Assembly: GCF_947503855.1 (NCBI RefSeq)
Contig: NZ_CANNFF010000003.1
Coordinates: 246,062 to 310,061, forward strand
Source of the DNA: an uncultured Polaribacter sp.
Lineage (GTDB): Bacteria; Bacteroidota; Bacteroidia; Flavobacteriales; Flavobacteriaceae
Direction: 5' to 3'
DNA length: 64,000 nt
Made by a program: the position numbers and the translations under genes. Numbering within the stretch: the stretch's first letter is position 1; each line of letters opens with the position of its first letter. Of the stretch, positions 35,518 through 46,073 are shown piece by piece. A model generated the notes under the pieces. It ran no database searches and was not told where the DNA came from. It worked only from the letters and a program-made list of their open reading frames with translations.

Positions 35518-38283
35518 TTATAATTCAATTCGATAACTATATTTTCCTGACTTAACTTTATACTTTACATTGGGCAAAATAACTTGTGCGCTACAATTAA
35601 CAGGAACTTCTATTTTATATTCGTAAACTTTATTTGAAACCTTTTTCCATTCCGCTTTTATATCTCCATGAATAGAATTATAGCTTGCTTTGGCAAAATC
35701 CATTGCTTTTATAAAGTTGGGTTTTAAAATGATGTTTTGAAACCCAGGATTGGATTCATCTACATTAATACCTACCATGTGTCTGTAAAAGAAATTATCT
35801 ACAGCGCCCATAAAATGATGAATGTTTGAAGACGTGAATTTATAACCTTCTGGCAATGTTGTAGCACCATTTTTTATCATCCATCCAAAAGATGGCCATT
35901 CTTCATTTACAACTACCTTATGCATCATATCTGCATAACCATTTTTGGGTAAATATTCATACGCAGAATGCACAGTAAATACACCACCCCATAAATGATG
36001 GTCTTTCTCTTTTACAATATTATTTACTACCTTTTTTTCTAATTGTTCTCTATATTTTTCTGGGACAATGCCGTAATTTAATGCCAAGATATTTACAACA
36101 GGTAAAAATTCATGAAATGGTTTTAACCCTACATATTCTACTTTTTCTTCATCAAAAGCCCATTTTTGTAAACCTTTATGAATACGTTCTACTTGTTGTT
36201 CTAATCGCTTTTTATCTTTCTTTTTTCCTAGTTTATCAGCCATATAGGCCATACGTTTTAATACTAAATAAAAGTTCATAGAGGCAATTACTTCATTTCC
36301 TCCAGGTTTACCTCGTCCTTTATAGGTAGCATCATAAGGCGTAACCCAATCATTAAAGCGTTCTTTAAACATCCCATCTTTTTCGGGAATATTATTGAAC
36401 TCCCATGAGCGTTTTATAAAAAGCATCATTTTATCCCAATACAAATCAAACAAACGTGTATCGTTATAATATTGGTACATATACCAAGGAATATGAATTC
36501 CTGCAGATGACCACAAACTAGATTTTCCTGGACCATAATAATTGGCAGGAACTATTGCAGGAATTCCACCAAATTTATCTTGTCCATCAAAAATATCTCT
36601 TGTAAACTTTGTCATTAATGCAGCTAAATCGTAATTAGCCATACCAAATTCCATTCCTGTAACTGCATCACCCAACCATCCGTTTTTTTCACGATGTGGA
36701 CAATCTGTAGGGATACTGTGTAAATTAAAAATCAAAGATTTTCTGCAGATGTCGTGTACTGCATTTACGGTTTTGTCAGAGGATTCAAAATATCCAACTC
36801 TTGGTACATCAGAATGCACATATTTTACTTCTACATCCTCTAATTTAAACTTTAGTTTTCTAAAACTTTTTACTTTGATATAGCGAAAAGCTTTATATGA
36901 AAAGCGACATTCGGCATACTCCACACCACCACCTTTACAAACATAGGCCATTTGCTGAAGTCCTCCTGGTTGACTTACTGTAATAGGATCTTCATTTTCT
37001 CCAAAATAAATAGTAATACGTTGGCCCTTTTTAGCATTTTTGATGCGTAAACGTACCCAACCAGACATATTTGTACCTACATCAAACCATTGGCCTCTAC
37101 TTGAATTTTTTGTAGCAATTGGATGAAATGTTTTGGTAACTCGAATAGGTTCGTTCATTTGAGAAACCAATTCTCCTCCAGGATGTGGTGCTGGGTTTAC
37201 AGTATCCCAACTTGAATCATCTGAACCAACTTTACTCCAACCCTCAATTTCTTTAGTAGCATCATAAATTTCGCCCATGTGTGGACCATCGTAAACTACA
37301 GGACCGCCTGTGACTTTCCAGCTTAAATCGCTAACAATATCTTTTGTAGTTCCGTCTTCATATTCAACTTTAATACGACAAATTAATTTTGGCTGACCAA
37401 TCCAACCACTTTTTTTATAAAATCCCCAATGATCGTAAGCCATCATTCCATAAAAACCACGCCCTAACATGACACCAGCCATATTTTCGCCATTTTTTAC
37501 CTCTTTTGTAATGTCGTGTGTGGCATATAAAATTGTTTTGCGATAATCGGTCCAACCAGGATCTAAAACAGAGTTCCCTATTTTTTTACCATTGATATAC
37601 AATTCATAATATCCAATTCCGCTGATGTATGCTTTAGCACTTTTAACCTTCTTTTTTACATTAAAGCCTTTACGTAAGAGGGGTGCTGCATCGTGTTTTT
37701 TGTCATCAAAGAAATGATATCGTTCAAACATATTTAAATGGGCTCCAAAATAACTTGGTAATTGAAACTCGATGGCTTTAGATTCAACTTCTTTTTTTCG
37801 CCACCATTCAGTTGCCCATTCATCTTGCTTTTTCCAAGCAATCCATTGTGCTCCTTTCCAATCGTTTTCCTTAAATAAACCTGTTGAAAAAGTAGCTGTT
37901 TTGCTCCATTTTGAAACGCTATTATTTTTATCCCAAACTCTTACTTTCCAATAATATTCTGATGTTGATTTTAATGGTATCCCTTGATATTCTATTTGAG
38001 TAGATTGACTGCTTTTTACTTTTTTAGAATGGAAAACGTCTCCTAAATTCTTTTCTATTTTTTCTTTTGAAGTAGCAACTATTATTTGATAGGCTTTTTG
38101 AAACTGACCAGATTCTTCAGACTTTAGTTTCCAAAAAAAACGAGGTTGTTTAACATCAACACCTTCAGGGTTTGATCGATATTCTAATTTTAAATCGTAT
38201 GGTATTATTTGCGCAAATACATTTTGCATACTAATACTTAACAATATTGTAAAAAATATATTTTTTTTGTGTTTGGTTTTCAT
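35518..38283 (-). CDS. GH78 alpha-L-rhamnosidase (periplasmic)
   Basis: A 921-residue protein with a Sec signal (1-25, ending VFAQ) and no lipobox, so it is probably soluble in the periplasm. GH78 order: Fn3-like domain, then a stretch unusual among the set (~150-200, with WWRKKEVESK and FFDDKKHDAAP) before the beta-sandwich (YYELYINGKKIG), a MSGWVRLRI domain, and the barrel with DCPHREKNGWLGDA (D527, E532, D539). ATTLPEGYKF replaces the WERW motif late in the barrel. It lies between two genes of different GH78 subtypes, 23 bp from the upstream one. Its specificity within ulvan-type oligosaccharides is unknown. Confidence 0.9.
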   Translation of the reverse strand: MKTKHKKNIFFTILLSISMQNVFAQIIPYDLKLEYRSNPEGVDVKQPRFFWKLKSEESGQFQKAYQIIVATSKEKIEKNLGDVFHSKKVKSSQSTQIEYQGIPLKSTSEYYWKVRVWDKNNSVSKWSKTATFSTGLFKENDWKGAQWIAWKKQDEWATEWWRKKEVESKAIEFQLPSYFGAHLNMFERYHFFDDKKHDAAPLLRKGFNVKKKVKSAKAYISGIGYYELYINGKKIGNSVLDPGWTDYRKTILYATHDITKEVKNGENMAGVMLGRGFYGMMAYDHWGFYKKSGWIGQPKLICRIKVEYEDGTTKDIVSDLSWKVTGGPVVYDGPHMGEIYDATKEIEGWSKVGSDDSSWDTVNPAPHPGGELVSQMNEPIRVTKTFHPIATKNSSRGQWFDVGTNMSGWVRLRIKNAKKGQRITIYFGENEDPITVSQPGGLQQMAYVCKGGGVEYAECRFSYKAFRYIKVKSFRKLKFKLEDVEVKYVHSDVPRVGYFESSDKTVNAVHDICRKSLIFNLHSIPTDCPHREKNGWLGDAVTGMEFGMANYDLAALMTKFTRDIFDGQDKFGGIPAIVPANYYGPGKSSLWSSAGIHIPWYMYQYYNDTRLFDLYWDKMMLFIKRSWEFNNIPEKDGMFKERFNDWVTPYDATYKGRGKPGGNEVIASMNFYLVLKRMAYMADKLGKKKDKKRLEQQVERIHKGLQKWAFDEEKVEYVGLKPFHEFLPVVNILALNYGIVPEKYREQLEKKVVNNIVKEKDHHLWGGVFTVHSAYEYLPKNGYADMMHKVVVNEEWPSFGWMIKNGATTLPEGYKFTSSNIHHFMGAVDNFFYRHMVGINVDESNPGFQNIILKPNFIKAMDFAKASYNSIHGDIKAEWKKVSNKVYEYKIEVPVNCSAQVILPNVKYKVKSGKYSYRIEL

Positions 38284-38306
38284 ATGATTTTTAATGTTTC
38301 ATTGAA

Positions 38307-40775
38307 TTATTTAATAATTATATCATATTTACCTGAGGTTAACTCAAACCTATTGCTTTTAATTTTTTTATTATTTAATTTAATTTCTTTTGAATTATAC
38401 ATTGGTAATTTTACCATTGCAACTGAATTTTCTGGAATTGTGACTGACCAAATAATACTTTCTGAATTTCTCTTCCAGTTACTTTGAATTTTTCCTTGAG
38501 GAGATTTATAAGACACTTCACACCATTCTAAACCTTCTAAAAAAGTAGGTTGTAAGTAGAATTTTTTAAATCCAGGATTGTTTTCATCAGGACGAATTCC
38601 CCCTAGACTTTCGTGAAAACTGGCAGCAAAACCACTATTCATAGGGTGATTAAAAGAATTACGATAATAGCGTTTTGATTTATCCCAATTGGCAATCAAT
38701 TCTGGCCAAGTGCTTAAATTATGTTCCTCAGTCACGAAACCTAAACTAGGATAATCTATAATTTTCCATAAGTGTTGGGTTACTTCACTATGCCTAAAAT
38801 CATTTAGCATTGTATACAAAGCACGATGTCCAAAAATTCCTGTGGTAAAATGACCATCTTTATCTTTCATAATAAGTTGCGCCAAATTATCTGCAACTAG
38901 TTGCTTTTTCTTTTCAGGAACTAATTCTGAATACAATGCAAACGCATTTCCTGTTTGCGAGCCGTAAGAATTGGTTTCTTCATTAAAAAATTCATTATGA
39001 AAAGCTTTTTTAACAAACTGTACTTTTTTGGCGTATTCAACAGCAACTTGGTCTTTATTTAATAAAATTGCCATTTTTTGCATCGCTACTAAAGATTGAT
39101 AATACAATGCTGTTGATGTTAGTGCTGGTGGAGTATCCATATTTGGGTTTCCTCCAGGAGGACACCAATCTCCATAACCACCATTTATAATGCCTTTTTC
39201 TTGTACCTTTTCATCTAAATACGCCATCCAACCTTGCATCATATTCCAAGATTTTTTCACAATAGCTGTATCGCCATAATAAACATAAGAAAAATAAGGA
39301 ATCATTACTGTGGCTGCACCCCAATCTGGTCTTGATTGCAAGTTCAAACGTTTACCAACAGACACATTTGCAGGCGCTCTTTTATCATAAGGAAAAGGAT
39401 CTTTAAAATGTGCTTTAGAAACGCCCAAGACGGTTTGCATATCGTCTGCCGTTTTTTGCCATAGACGTTGTAAATCAAAATTAAAACTTGCTGCTTCTGC
39501 AACTACATAGGCATCCCCCATCCATGCACAACGTTCTCTATGGGGACAATCACTTAACAAACCTTGAATATTATCTTCTATGGTTAACATAGAAGTTTCG
39601 TAGAATTTATTAATCTGTGAATTAGAACATTTAAACGTTCCTATTCTTTCCACATCAGAACGAACCAACCAACCTGTAAATTGATCTAGTGTTGGTTTCT
39701 TTTGTAAACCTTCTATTTGAACGTATTGAAAACCGTGATAGGTAAAACGAGGCTCCCAAGTCTCAACGCCATCACCTTTAGCAATATATATATCTGTTTG
39801 CGTATTTCCGGTAACGTGAATGCCTGTTGAAGCTGGATCTATATTTTGTTTATCGGGCATTAAATGCTCTGAAAAACGCATTTTAATTTCTGTGTCTTCC
39901 TTTTCTTGAACCCTTATTTGCAACCAACCTGTCATATTTTTCCCCATATCAATTATCCAACCTTTTTCTGCTGGTAAAATTGCGACTGGTACAATTTTTC
40001 TAACTTTTCGCATTGGTTCCAGTTGTTGCTCCAATAAGTTAGTAGTTGGTGCTTTCATTAGCTCTACAGAATTCCAAGTAGTATCTGTGTAATTAGAACT
40101 AGACCAATTTTTAATTTCCTTTCTGGCATCATAAGTTTCTCCGTGAAAAATATTATCAAAAAGAATAGGACTGTTATGTGCTTTCCAACTTTTATCGGTT
40201 ACAATTTGTTCTGATGTACCATCTTTATAATTTATATCAAGCACCATAATAGCGCGTGGTTTTCCATAAGCAAGTCCAGACCAAAAGGCAATATTTTGCC
40301 CATAAAAACCATTGCCCAACATAATTCCTAATCCGTTATTTTCTTTTAAAAGTTTTGTAACATTATGACGCACAAAAAAAGCGCGTTTATCATAAGACGT
40401 TTGTGCAGGATCTAGCACTCTGTCTCCAACTTTATTTCCATTAAGATGTAATTCATACAATCCTAAACCACAAATTATAATTTCTGCAAATGCAATTTCT
40501 TTGGTTATCTCAAATGTTTTTCTAAGTAATACTGATGGATGTGCTTTACGTTTTATAGCTTTCAACTCTTTTAAAGTTGGTTGCCAAGTATTGATATCCA
40601 TTGGAGGCTGATTTCTAACAAAATCTCTTGTAGACCATTTTTCTAATCGATTGTCTTTGGTGTATCCTATCCAATCAGCCTTATCCCAACTGATAGTAGA
40701 TTCTTTGGATTGACCGAAAGTATCTTTAGTTGATATTATAAAAGACACTAAAATTAAAAGGACTTTAAGTTTCAT
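38307..40775 (-). CDS. GH78 alpha-L-rhamnosidase (short form, periplasmic)
   Basis: An 822-residue protein with a Sec signal (1-22, ending TFGQ). It lacks the N-terminal Fn3-like domain of its neighbours and begins almost directly with a beta-sandwich (YELHLNGNKVGD), followed by a MTGWLQIRV domain and the barrel with DCPHRERCAWMGDA (D409, E414, D421). LSTWPELIANW takes the place of the usual WERW region. The C-terminal beta domain ends with a short tail and there is no sorting signal. Genes on both sides are 23-26 bp away, so it belongs to the rhamnosidase operon starting at 44041. Confidence 0.9.
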   Translation of the reverse strand: MKLKVLLILVSFIISTKDTFGQSKESTISWDKADWIGYTKDNRLEKWSTRDFVRNQPPMDINTWQPTLKELKAIKRKAHPSVLLRKTFEITKEIAFAEIIICGLGLYELHLNGNKVGDRVLDPAQTSYDKRAFFVRHNVTKLLKENNGLGIMLGNGFYGQNIAFWSGLAYGKPRAIMVLDINYKDGTSEQIVTDKSWKAHNSPILFDNIFHGETYDARKEIKNWSSSNYTDTTWNSVELMKAPTTNLLEQQLEPMRKVRKIVPVAILPAEKGWIIDMGKNMTGWLQIRVQEKEDTEIKMRFSEHLMPDKQNIDPASTGIHVTGNTQTDIYIAKGDGVETWEPRFTYHGFQYVQIEGLQKKPTLDQFTGWLVRSDVERIGTFKCSNSQINKFYETSMLTIEDNIQGLLSDCPHRERCAWMGDAYVVAEAASFNFDLQRLWQKTADDMQTVLGVSKAHFKDPFPYDKRAPANVSVGKRLNLQSRPDWGAATVMIPYFSYVYYGDTAIVKKSWNMMQGWMAYLDEKVQEKGIINGGYGDWCPPGGNPNMDTPPALTSTALYYQSLVAMQKMAILLNKDQVAVEYAKKVQFVKKAFHNEFFNEETNSYGSQTGNAFALYSELVPEKKKQLVADNLAQLIMKDKDGHFTTGIFGHRALYTMLNDFRHSEVTQHLWKIIDYPSLGFVTEEHNLSTWPELIANWDKSKRYYRNSFNHPMNSGFAASFHESLGGIRPDENNPGFKKFYLQPTFLEGLEWCEVSYKSPQGKIQSNWKRNSESIIWSVTIPENSVAMVKLPMYNSKEIKLNNKKIKSNRFELTSGKYDIIIK

Positions 40776-40801
40776 TAGATAGTTTATGCTCTATTTTTTA
40801 T

Positions 40802-43800
40802 TTATTTCTTATAAATCTGAAATTCAGAAATCATTGGTTTTTGCTTTGCTTCTGATATCATCAACCTACATTTTGATGCAGTAATTGCTTTAAACTCATG
40901 AGTTCTATTAGACCCACAGGAAGTTCCATTTGCAATATCTTTCCATTTACCATTTTTAAAGTATTGAAGTGTATAATTTGAAATATTACTTCCTTCTTCT
41001 TGAAGTAAAATGGTATTAAAGGTTTGTGGTTTAAACCATTCAATCTCCAACCATTCGTTTGATGTAGTTTTAGATTTCCAATGCGTTTCTAAACTTTCAT
41101 CATTTGCTCTAAACGCTTCAAAAACAGGTAGTTTTTCAGATTGAATGGTCATTGAAGAGCCATTCATACGCCCAATTAATGCTAAATTATAGGGTTTATT
41201 TATGGGGTCAGGATAATTTACTTTTGGTAATTCTGAAACTTTAAAATTATAAACACCAGAACCTACTTCGTAGATGATATAAATCCCAACAGCATCACTT
41301 TTTTCTGAGCCAATATAGGTAACTCCTTTTGATTGTTCTGCTAAACCTTCACCTTCTAAGACAACTTCTTTTTTAGTTGCAGGAATATATATTTTTGCTG
41401 ATGTATTTACAGGAACTTCAACATGAAATGTGGAGTTTTCTGAGGCTTTATTCCAATTAGAAACAATAGTTCCATACATAGATTGATAACTTGTATTGGC
41501 AAATTTTAAATCGCCAACAGGCGATGGTTTTACAATAAAATGCTGCATTCCCAGTTTTTCAGTATCTGGACGAATTCCTGCAAACCCTTTTATAAAATAC
41601 CCACCAATACCTGTATAACAGGTATGAATTTGACTGTTACCAATAGCAGACCATCGCTCTGGCCAAACCGTTTTTCCTTGTTCAATAAAATAGCCATAAC
41701 TTGGGTGTCTCTTATCTTTTAATAACTCATAAATCAAGTCCATACGCTCTCCGTATTCTGTAAAATAACGCGTATATAATGCTTGCCCTGAGCTTCCTGT
41801 GTCATAATACGGAAATTTGTAAAGTACTTGGTCTACTAAATTATTGTACACTTTTTCTTTTTCAGCATCTGGAGCAACACCAGAAAGTAATGCAAATGCT
41901 TGATTTACTTGATATCCTGGTCCGTACTTTCCTGTACTAGCATCGTAAATATTTTTATGTGTGGCTTTTCGCTGTACCTCTAAACGTTTTTTATAAACTT
42001 CAGCATCTTCTGTTTTGTCTAATGTTTTAGCAATATTCAAAGCGGATTCTAGCATAAACGCATATACGCAATTGTTAAAATGTGCAGATTCTGGCGAGTT
42101 GCTAGACGTCCAAAAATTACCTCTAGGCGTACACCAATCGCCTAAACCAGGGAATTCTAAAGAGCCTCGCGTTCCAATTTTTAATGCGCCACCAGTTTCA
42201 TAATCCGAATGTTCGTATAACCATTGCATCCATTTTTGTAGGGTTGGATAATGATTTTCTAATAGTTTTTTATCACCCAACATTCTATACGTTTCCCAAA
42301 TGGTAATTGGGCTGTTTGCCATCCACATTAAGAACTCAAAATCATCACCATTAATTACCGCTCGCATTTTTCCATCCTCAGCTTGTGCATCTTGCATAAA
42401 CTGTGCATATTGTGTCATATACGCCCCACTTTCAAAGTTGGGTAATGCATCACCATACATAGCAGCTACAGTAACTTCTCCCCAACCACGACGTTCACGG
42501 TGTGGACAATCTACCAAAATACCATCAATCGTATTGGCGATGTAGGTATTTAAATTGACTTGATAAATTTGATTTAAAAGTTTGCTAGAGCTATTAAACT
42601 GACTGATTTGTTTTCTATCATTGGTAATTACATAACCTTTAATATCTTTCAATTCCGGTTTGTAATTAATTCCGCTAATGGTTACCCAGCGACCACCTGC
42701 CAAATTAAAACGATTTGTAAAATGCCCTGTTCCTGTGCTATCAAACACATATTTACTACGTTGATTCCAAGACGATTTTACAACTTTACGGTCGGCTATT
42801 TTAAACGTAATGGTATCTCCTTCTTTTCCGTTAAATAAATTCATTTCGAAAAAACCAGTATAGTTTTCGCCCATATCAACCACATAGTTTCCTTTTTTGT
42901 CTTTTTGAACGCCTATTGGGTTTATTTCTTTATATTTTACTTGTGGCTCCACCATTTGAGCGCTAAGTATTGCTGTAATTTTACTTGTTGGTGGATTTGC
43001 ATCTGTACTCGGCACCACAATAGCTCCTTTAGGGCCAAGGTTTACATTGGAAACCCCAACTTCTTTTGCGTCATCATTATCAAAAACTACTGCGTTCTGC
43101 CAATTAGAATCGTCATAGTTAGCCATATTCCAATCTTCCTCTCGAAGACGTTCATCTATAATTTCTCCACCAAAATCTTTAATATCCCAACGTCCAACAT
43201 AGGCGCTATAGCTTTTTTTACATTTCCAAGAAGCATCAGTATTTAATATTATATTTTTATCACCAATATTGATATCAGCCTGTGCTTTAAAAACAAAAGG
43301 AGCATCGTAATATGCTTTTACTCTTCCCCAACGCGCCCATCCTGCGGCATGCCAAATTCCAATGACATTATCTCCTTTTTTTAGGTGTTTTTTGATATCA
43401 TAAGTTAAATAAGGCAAGCGTTTTTTTACAAAAGAATATACTGGATTCATTACAGCATTACTTACTTTTTTGCCATTTACATAAACTTCGTGATAACCAA
43501 AAGATGCTACATATATAAATGCGGCATTTGGATTATCACCTAAAGAAAAATTCTTTCTGTACCAATTATGATCTTTTTTATTTTGGTCTTTTTTATAAAT
43601 CCATTCGCCTTTCCAATCGGTTTTATCTAATAAACCCATTGAAAAATTTGCTGATTCACTCCAATTGGAAACTGTACTTGATACATCCCAAGTTTTTACT
43701 TTCCAAAAGTATTGCTGTGCAGAGGCCAGATCATTCCCATTGTATTTTACATTAACAGATTGATTGGATTCTATTTTTCCAGAATCCCAAACATCACCAA

Positions 43801-44041
43801 AATTGTTTTCTATATTCTCTAAAGAACTTGCCACTAAAATTTGATAGGCAGTTTGTTTTTGGCCTCTACTTTTGTTTTTATCAATAAGTTTCCAGCTTAA
43901 TCTTGGGCTTCTGTTATTTATTCCTAAAGGGTTTGTTCGATATTCACATTTTAAATCGGTTACTTTTAATATTGAAGATGACCCACATCCATAAAAAACG
44001 GTTACAAAAAAAAATAATATGAATGGATATCTTTTAATCAT
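40802..44041 (-). CDS. GH78-like alpha-L-rhamnosidase with C-terminal F5/8-type domain (lipoprotein), paralog of 32194-35475
   Basis: A 1079-residue lipoprotein (FYGC, C19). Domain order and sequence follow 32194-35475 along the whole length, including the variant motif DCPHRERRGWGEVT, long identical stretches in the barrel (for example GKTVWPERWSAIGNSQIH) and the C-terminal F5/8-like domain (~945-1079, LPVFEAFRANDE). The main difference is an insert near residues 340-355 (VPSTDANPPTS). Retention of both copies, separated by two other GH78 genes, argues for non-identical substrates. It is the first gene of the GH78 array. Seventy-three bases separate it from the Tat-exported gene upstream, and no terminator or operator repeat is visible there, so read-through from 46031 is possible. 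Confidence 0.88.
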   Translation of the reverse strand: MIKRYPFILFFFVTVFYGCGSSSILKVTDLKCEYRTNPLGINNRSPRLSWKLIDKNKSRGQKQTAYQILVASSLENIENNFGDVWDSGKIESNQSVNVKYNGNDLASAQQYFWKVKTWDVSSTVSNWSESANFSMGLLDKTDWKGEWIYKKDQNKKDHNWYRKNFSLGDNPNAAFIYVASFGYHEVYVNGKKVSNAVMNPVYSFVKKRLPYLTYDIKKHLKKGDNVIGIWHAAGWARWGRVKAYYDAPFVFKAQADINIGDKNIILNTDASWKCKKSYSAYVGRWDIKDFGGEIIDERLREEDWNMANYDDSNWQNAVVFDNDDAKEVGVSNVNLGPKGAIVVPSTDANPPTSKITAILSAQMVEPQVKYKEINPIGVQKDKKGNYVVDMGENYTGFFEMNLFNGKEGDTITFKIADRKVVKSSWNQRSKYVFDSTGTGHFTNRFNLAGGRWVTISGINYKPELKDIKGYVITNDRKQISQFNSSSKLLNQIYQVNLNTYIANTIDGILVDCPHRERRGWGEVTVAAMYGDALPNFESGAYMTQYAQFMQDAQAEDGKMRAVINGDDFEFLMWMANSPITIWETYRMLGDKKLLENHYPTLQKWMQWLYEHSDYETGGALKIGTRGSLEFPGLGDWCTPRGNFWTSSNSPESAHFNNCVYAFMLESALNIAKTLDKTEDAEVYKKRLEVQRKATHKNIYDASTGKYGPGYQVNQAFALLSGVAPDAEKEKVYNNLVDQVLYKFPYYDTGSSGQALYTRYFTEYGERMDLIYELLKDKRHPSYGYFIEQGKTVWPERWSAIGNSQIHTCYTGIGGYFIKGFAGIRPDTEKLGMQHFIVKPSPVGDLKFANTSYQSMYGTIVSNWNKASENSTFHVEVPVNTSAKIYIPATKKEVVLEGEGLAEQSKGVTYIGSEKSDAVGIYIIYEVGSGVYNFKVSELPKVNYPDPINKPYNLALIGRMNGSSMTIQSEKLPVFEAFRANDESLETHWKSKTTSNEWLEIEWFKPQTFNTILLQEEGSNISNYTLQYFKNGKWKDIANGTSCGSNRTHEFKAITASKCRLMISEAKQKPMISEFQIYKK

Positions 44042-44114
44042 TTATAAATTTTTAGACAGGTTTAAAATTTCTGTGATTATTGAATAAATTATAATAAAAT
44101 AGAATCAGAAAAAA

Positions 44115-46031
44115 TTAACTTACAATTATAGATATTTCCAATTCCTTTTGCCCTTCTTCAAAAAACACTTCTAAAGGCAATGCCTCAACTCCTGGAACCA
44201 TATTAAAAGTTCTTTTTCCTTCCATTTCTTTGGTTTTAATTGGTGTATTTGCCTTAATGGTTACCAAACCTTCTGGTTTTTGAATGGTAATTTCTTTATC
44301 ACTAATCTTTGTTACAACTTCACTTGATGGAGAAATAATTGGTAATACAAAAGCAGTTGGTTCTTTAATAACTTGTTTCGTAGTAACACTAATTTCTGTT
44401 TTATCTGCAATACAATTATAACTAATATTAAATGCAGCAGCAGTTCCTTCAACTTCTTTTCTCTCTACATTTTTTAATTTTACGTCAGCGATCAATTCAA
44501 TCGCTCCATTTTCATCTTTAGAAGCAACTGTTGCTGGTAAATCGTATAAATTTGTATACCAAACCTCATCTTTAAAAGTTTCTATTCTTGGTGTTAAACA
44601 AATATCCTTATTAGGTTGTACTTGTTGGTTATTTTTTTCAACTAAAGCATATTCTGCCATACTTGCAGCACATAAAAGACCTACTTTGTTATGATATAAA
44701 ACTCCTAGAGCACCACCTGATGCTTGACGAAAATCGTATTTATAGTGATATTCTGCATCGTAAGCACTTACAGTTCCTCTCCAATCTCCACGTGCAAAAA
44801 GAAATACATCTAAATCTTTAAAGTGTTTTACACCATCTGCGGTTTTTCTAGGCAAACTTGCAGTTGCATTTATTTCTGGCAGATGATCCCAATGATCTAA
44901 CAAAGCTGCTAAAGGTTTTGCATGTGTAAATGTATGATGCACACAAGGTGGGATATCTGCTTCAATAAAACCTGGACCACCATGAATTAATCCATCTGCT
45001 GTGCAACGTTTTAGTAATTCTGTATTTTTTATTGCTGCTGTTCCAAAAGCAGGATTTATATCTGCCATCATTGCAAATGCAGGTTGGCTTCCATCACAGG
45101 TTCTGCTTCCCCAATAACTCCATTTATACATTCTGTTACCCCAACTATTGTCCCAAGCTCCATCTGGCAACATAAATTCTAAATGACTATTTAAGGATTT
45201 GGTTAAGATTTGCAGTAACTCTTCATCTTTCTCCTTTATAGCATACATTACCAAGCTATTCAAAGTTTCTTCTACGTTGTAACCTAAATCTACTCCATGT
45301 AAGCCTTTTTCACTTAATTTACTTGAGCTTTTTTTACATTCGCCAAATAACAAACTTTCATTTTCTGTAAAATATGCTTTTACTTCTGAAGCTAATTTTT
45401 TACTTTTTGCTTTAAAATCATCTCTATTTAAAACATTTCCTATTAAATTTAATCCATAAACTGCTGTTCCTGGATAATTGATATTGGTAAAGTCTATTGT
45501 AAATGTGTCATAAATATATTGACCTGCTTTTTCTAAACGTATAGTCCAAGCTTTTCTAGTAGCTTCGTCTAAAACATGCCCATGATAATGTAATGATTCA
45601 GCTAAGGCTATGGCTCCGAAAATTGTAATTCCTTTCCAAGACTTTGGGTTTTTAATTACGGTCCAAGCACCATTTTCTTGAGATACGTTATTATCTGCCC
45701 AAGTCATAACTAATTTAGCACCTTCTATATATTTTTCGTCACCAGTTTTGTCTGCCATATATAAAAAAGGATATACTGCATCCATACAACGTCCGTGAAT
45801 ATGTGAGCAAGAAGGACATCCCAATGCACCATGAACCTCTAAATTGGATGGATTGTTGATTTGTACTTTTAGCATTCCGTCACTCCAATCTTTTAATAGA
45901 TCTGTAATCAGGTTTTTAAACTCTAAAGAATGTTCTGGGTGATTGGTACAAGCGTTTAATAATCCTGACATTGGTAAGGTTAAACCAACACCTGCAAATG
46001 CTGAAAGTTGAAGAAAGTTACGTCTTTTCAT
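44115..46031 (-). CDS. Tat-exported lipoprotein with alpha-barrel and beta-sandwich domains; candidate oligosaccharide lyase/dehydratase
   Basis: A 638-residue protein. Twin arginines (KRRNF, 3-4), a hydrophobic core and a lipobox (LLNAC, C28) predict a Tat-exported lipoprotein. Residues ~50-400 look like an alpha/alpha barrel (repeated helices, GALGCPSCSHIHGRCMDA, GYNVEETLN, DGAWDNSWGNRMYKWSYWG, and a His cluster CVHHTFTHAK). Residues ~410-638 are beta-rich with YHYKYDFRQASGGALGVLYH. This two-domain plan is that of heparinase/alginate-lyase-like enzymes, but the heparinase II/III motif HxHxD is absent. The Formosa agariphila ulvan locus contains an unclassified oligosaccharide dehydratase beside PL28, and this protein may be its counterpart. 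That is a hypothesis from memory, not shown here. It has its own operator repeat 50 bp upstream. Confidence 0.6.
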   Translation of the reverse strand: MKRRNFLQLSAFAGVGLTLPMSGLLNACTNHPEHSLEFKNLITDLLKDWSDGMLKVQINNPSNLEVHGALGCPSCSHIHGRCMDAVYPFLYMADKTGDEKYIEGAKLVMTWADNNVSQENGAWTVIKNPKSWKGITIFGAIALAESLHYHGHVLDEATRKAWTIRLEKAGQYIYDTFTIDFTNINYPGTAVYGLNLIGNVLNRDDFKAKSKKLASEVKAYFTENESLLFGECKKSSSKLSEKGLHGVDLGYNVEETLNSLVMYAIKEKDEELLQILTKSLNSHLEFMLPDGAWDNSWGNRMYKWSYWGSRTCDGSQPAFAMMADINPAFGTAAIKNTELLKRCTADGLIHGGPGFIEADIPPCVHHTFTHAKPLAALLDHWDHLPEINATASLPRKTADGVKHFKDLDVFLFARGDWRGTVSAYDAEYHYKYDFRQASGGALGVLYHNKVGLLCAASMAEYALVEKNNQQVQPNKDICLTPRIETFKDEVWYTNLYDLPATVASKDENGAIELIADVKLKNVERKEVEGTAAAFNISYNCIADKTEISVTTKQVIKEPTAFVLPIISPSSEVVTKISDKEITIQKPEGLVTIKANTPIKTKEMEGKRTFNMVPGVEALPLEVFFEEGQKELEISIIVS

Positions 46032-46073
46032 TTGGGTTATATTTTATTTTTTAAACTTATTGATATTGTATTT

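Noticed and set aside
42905..43246. Plus-strand open frame of 113 codons
   Set aside because: It is antisense to the GH78 gene 40802-44041. Its apparent hydrophobicity is the mirror of Asn/Lys-rich coding on the minus strand.
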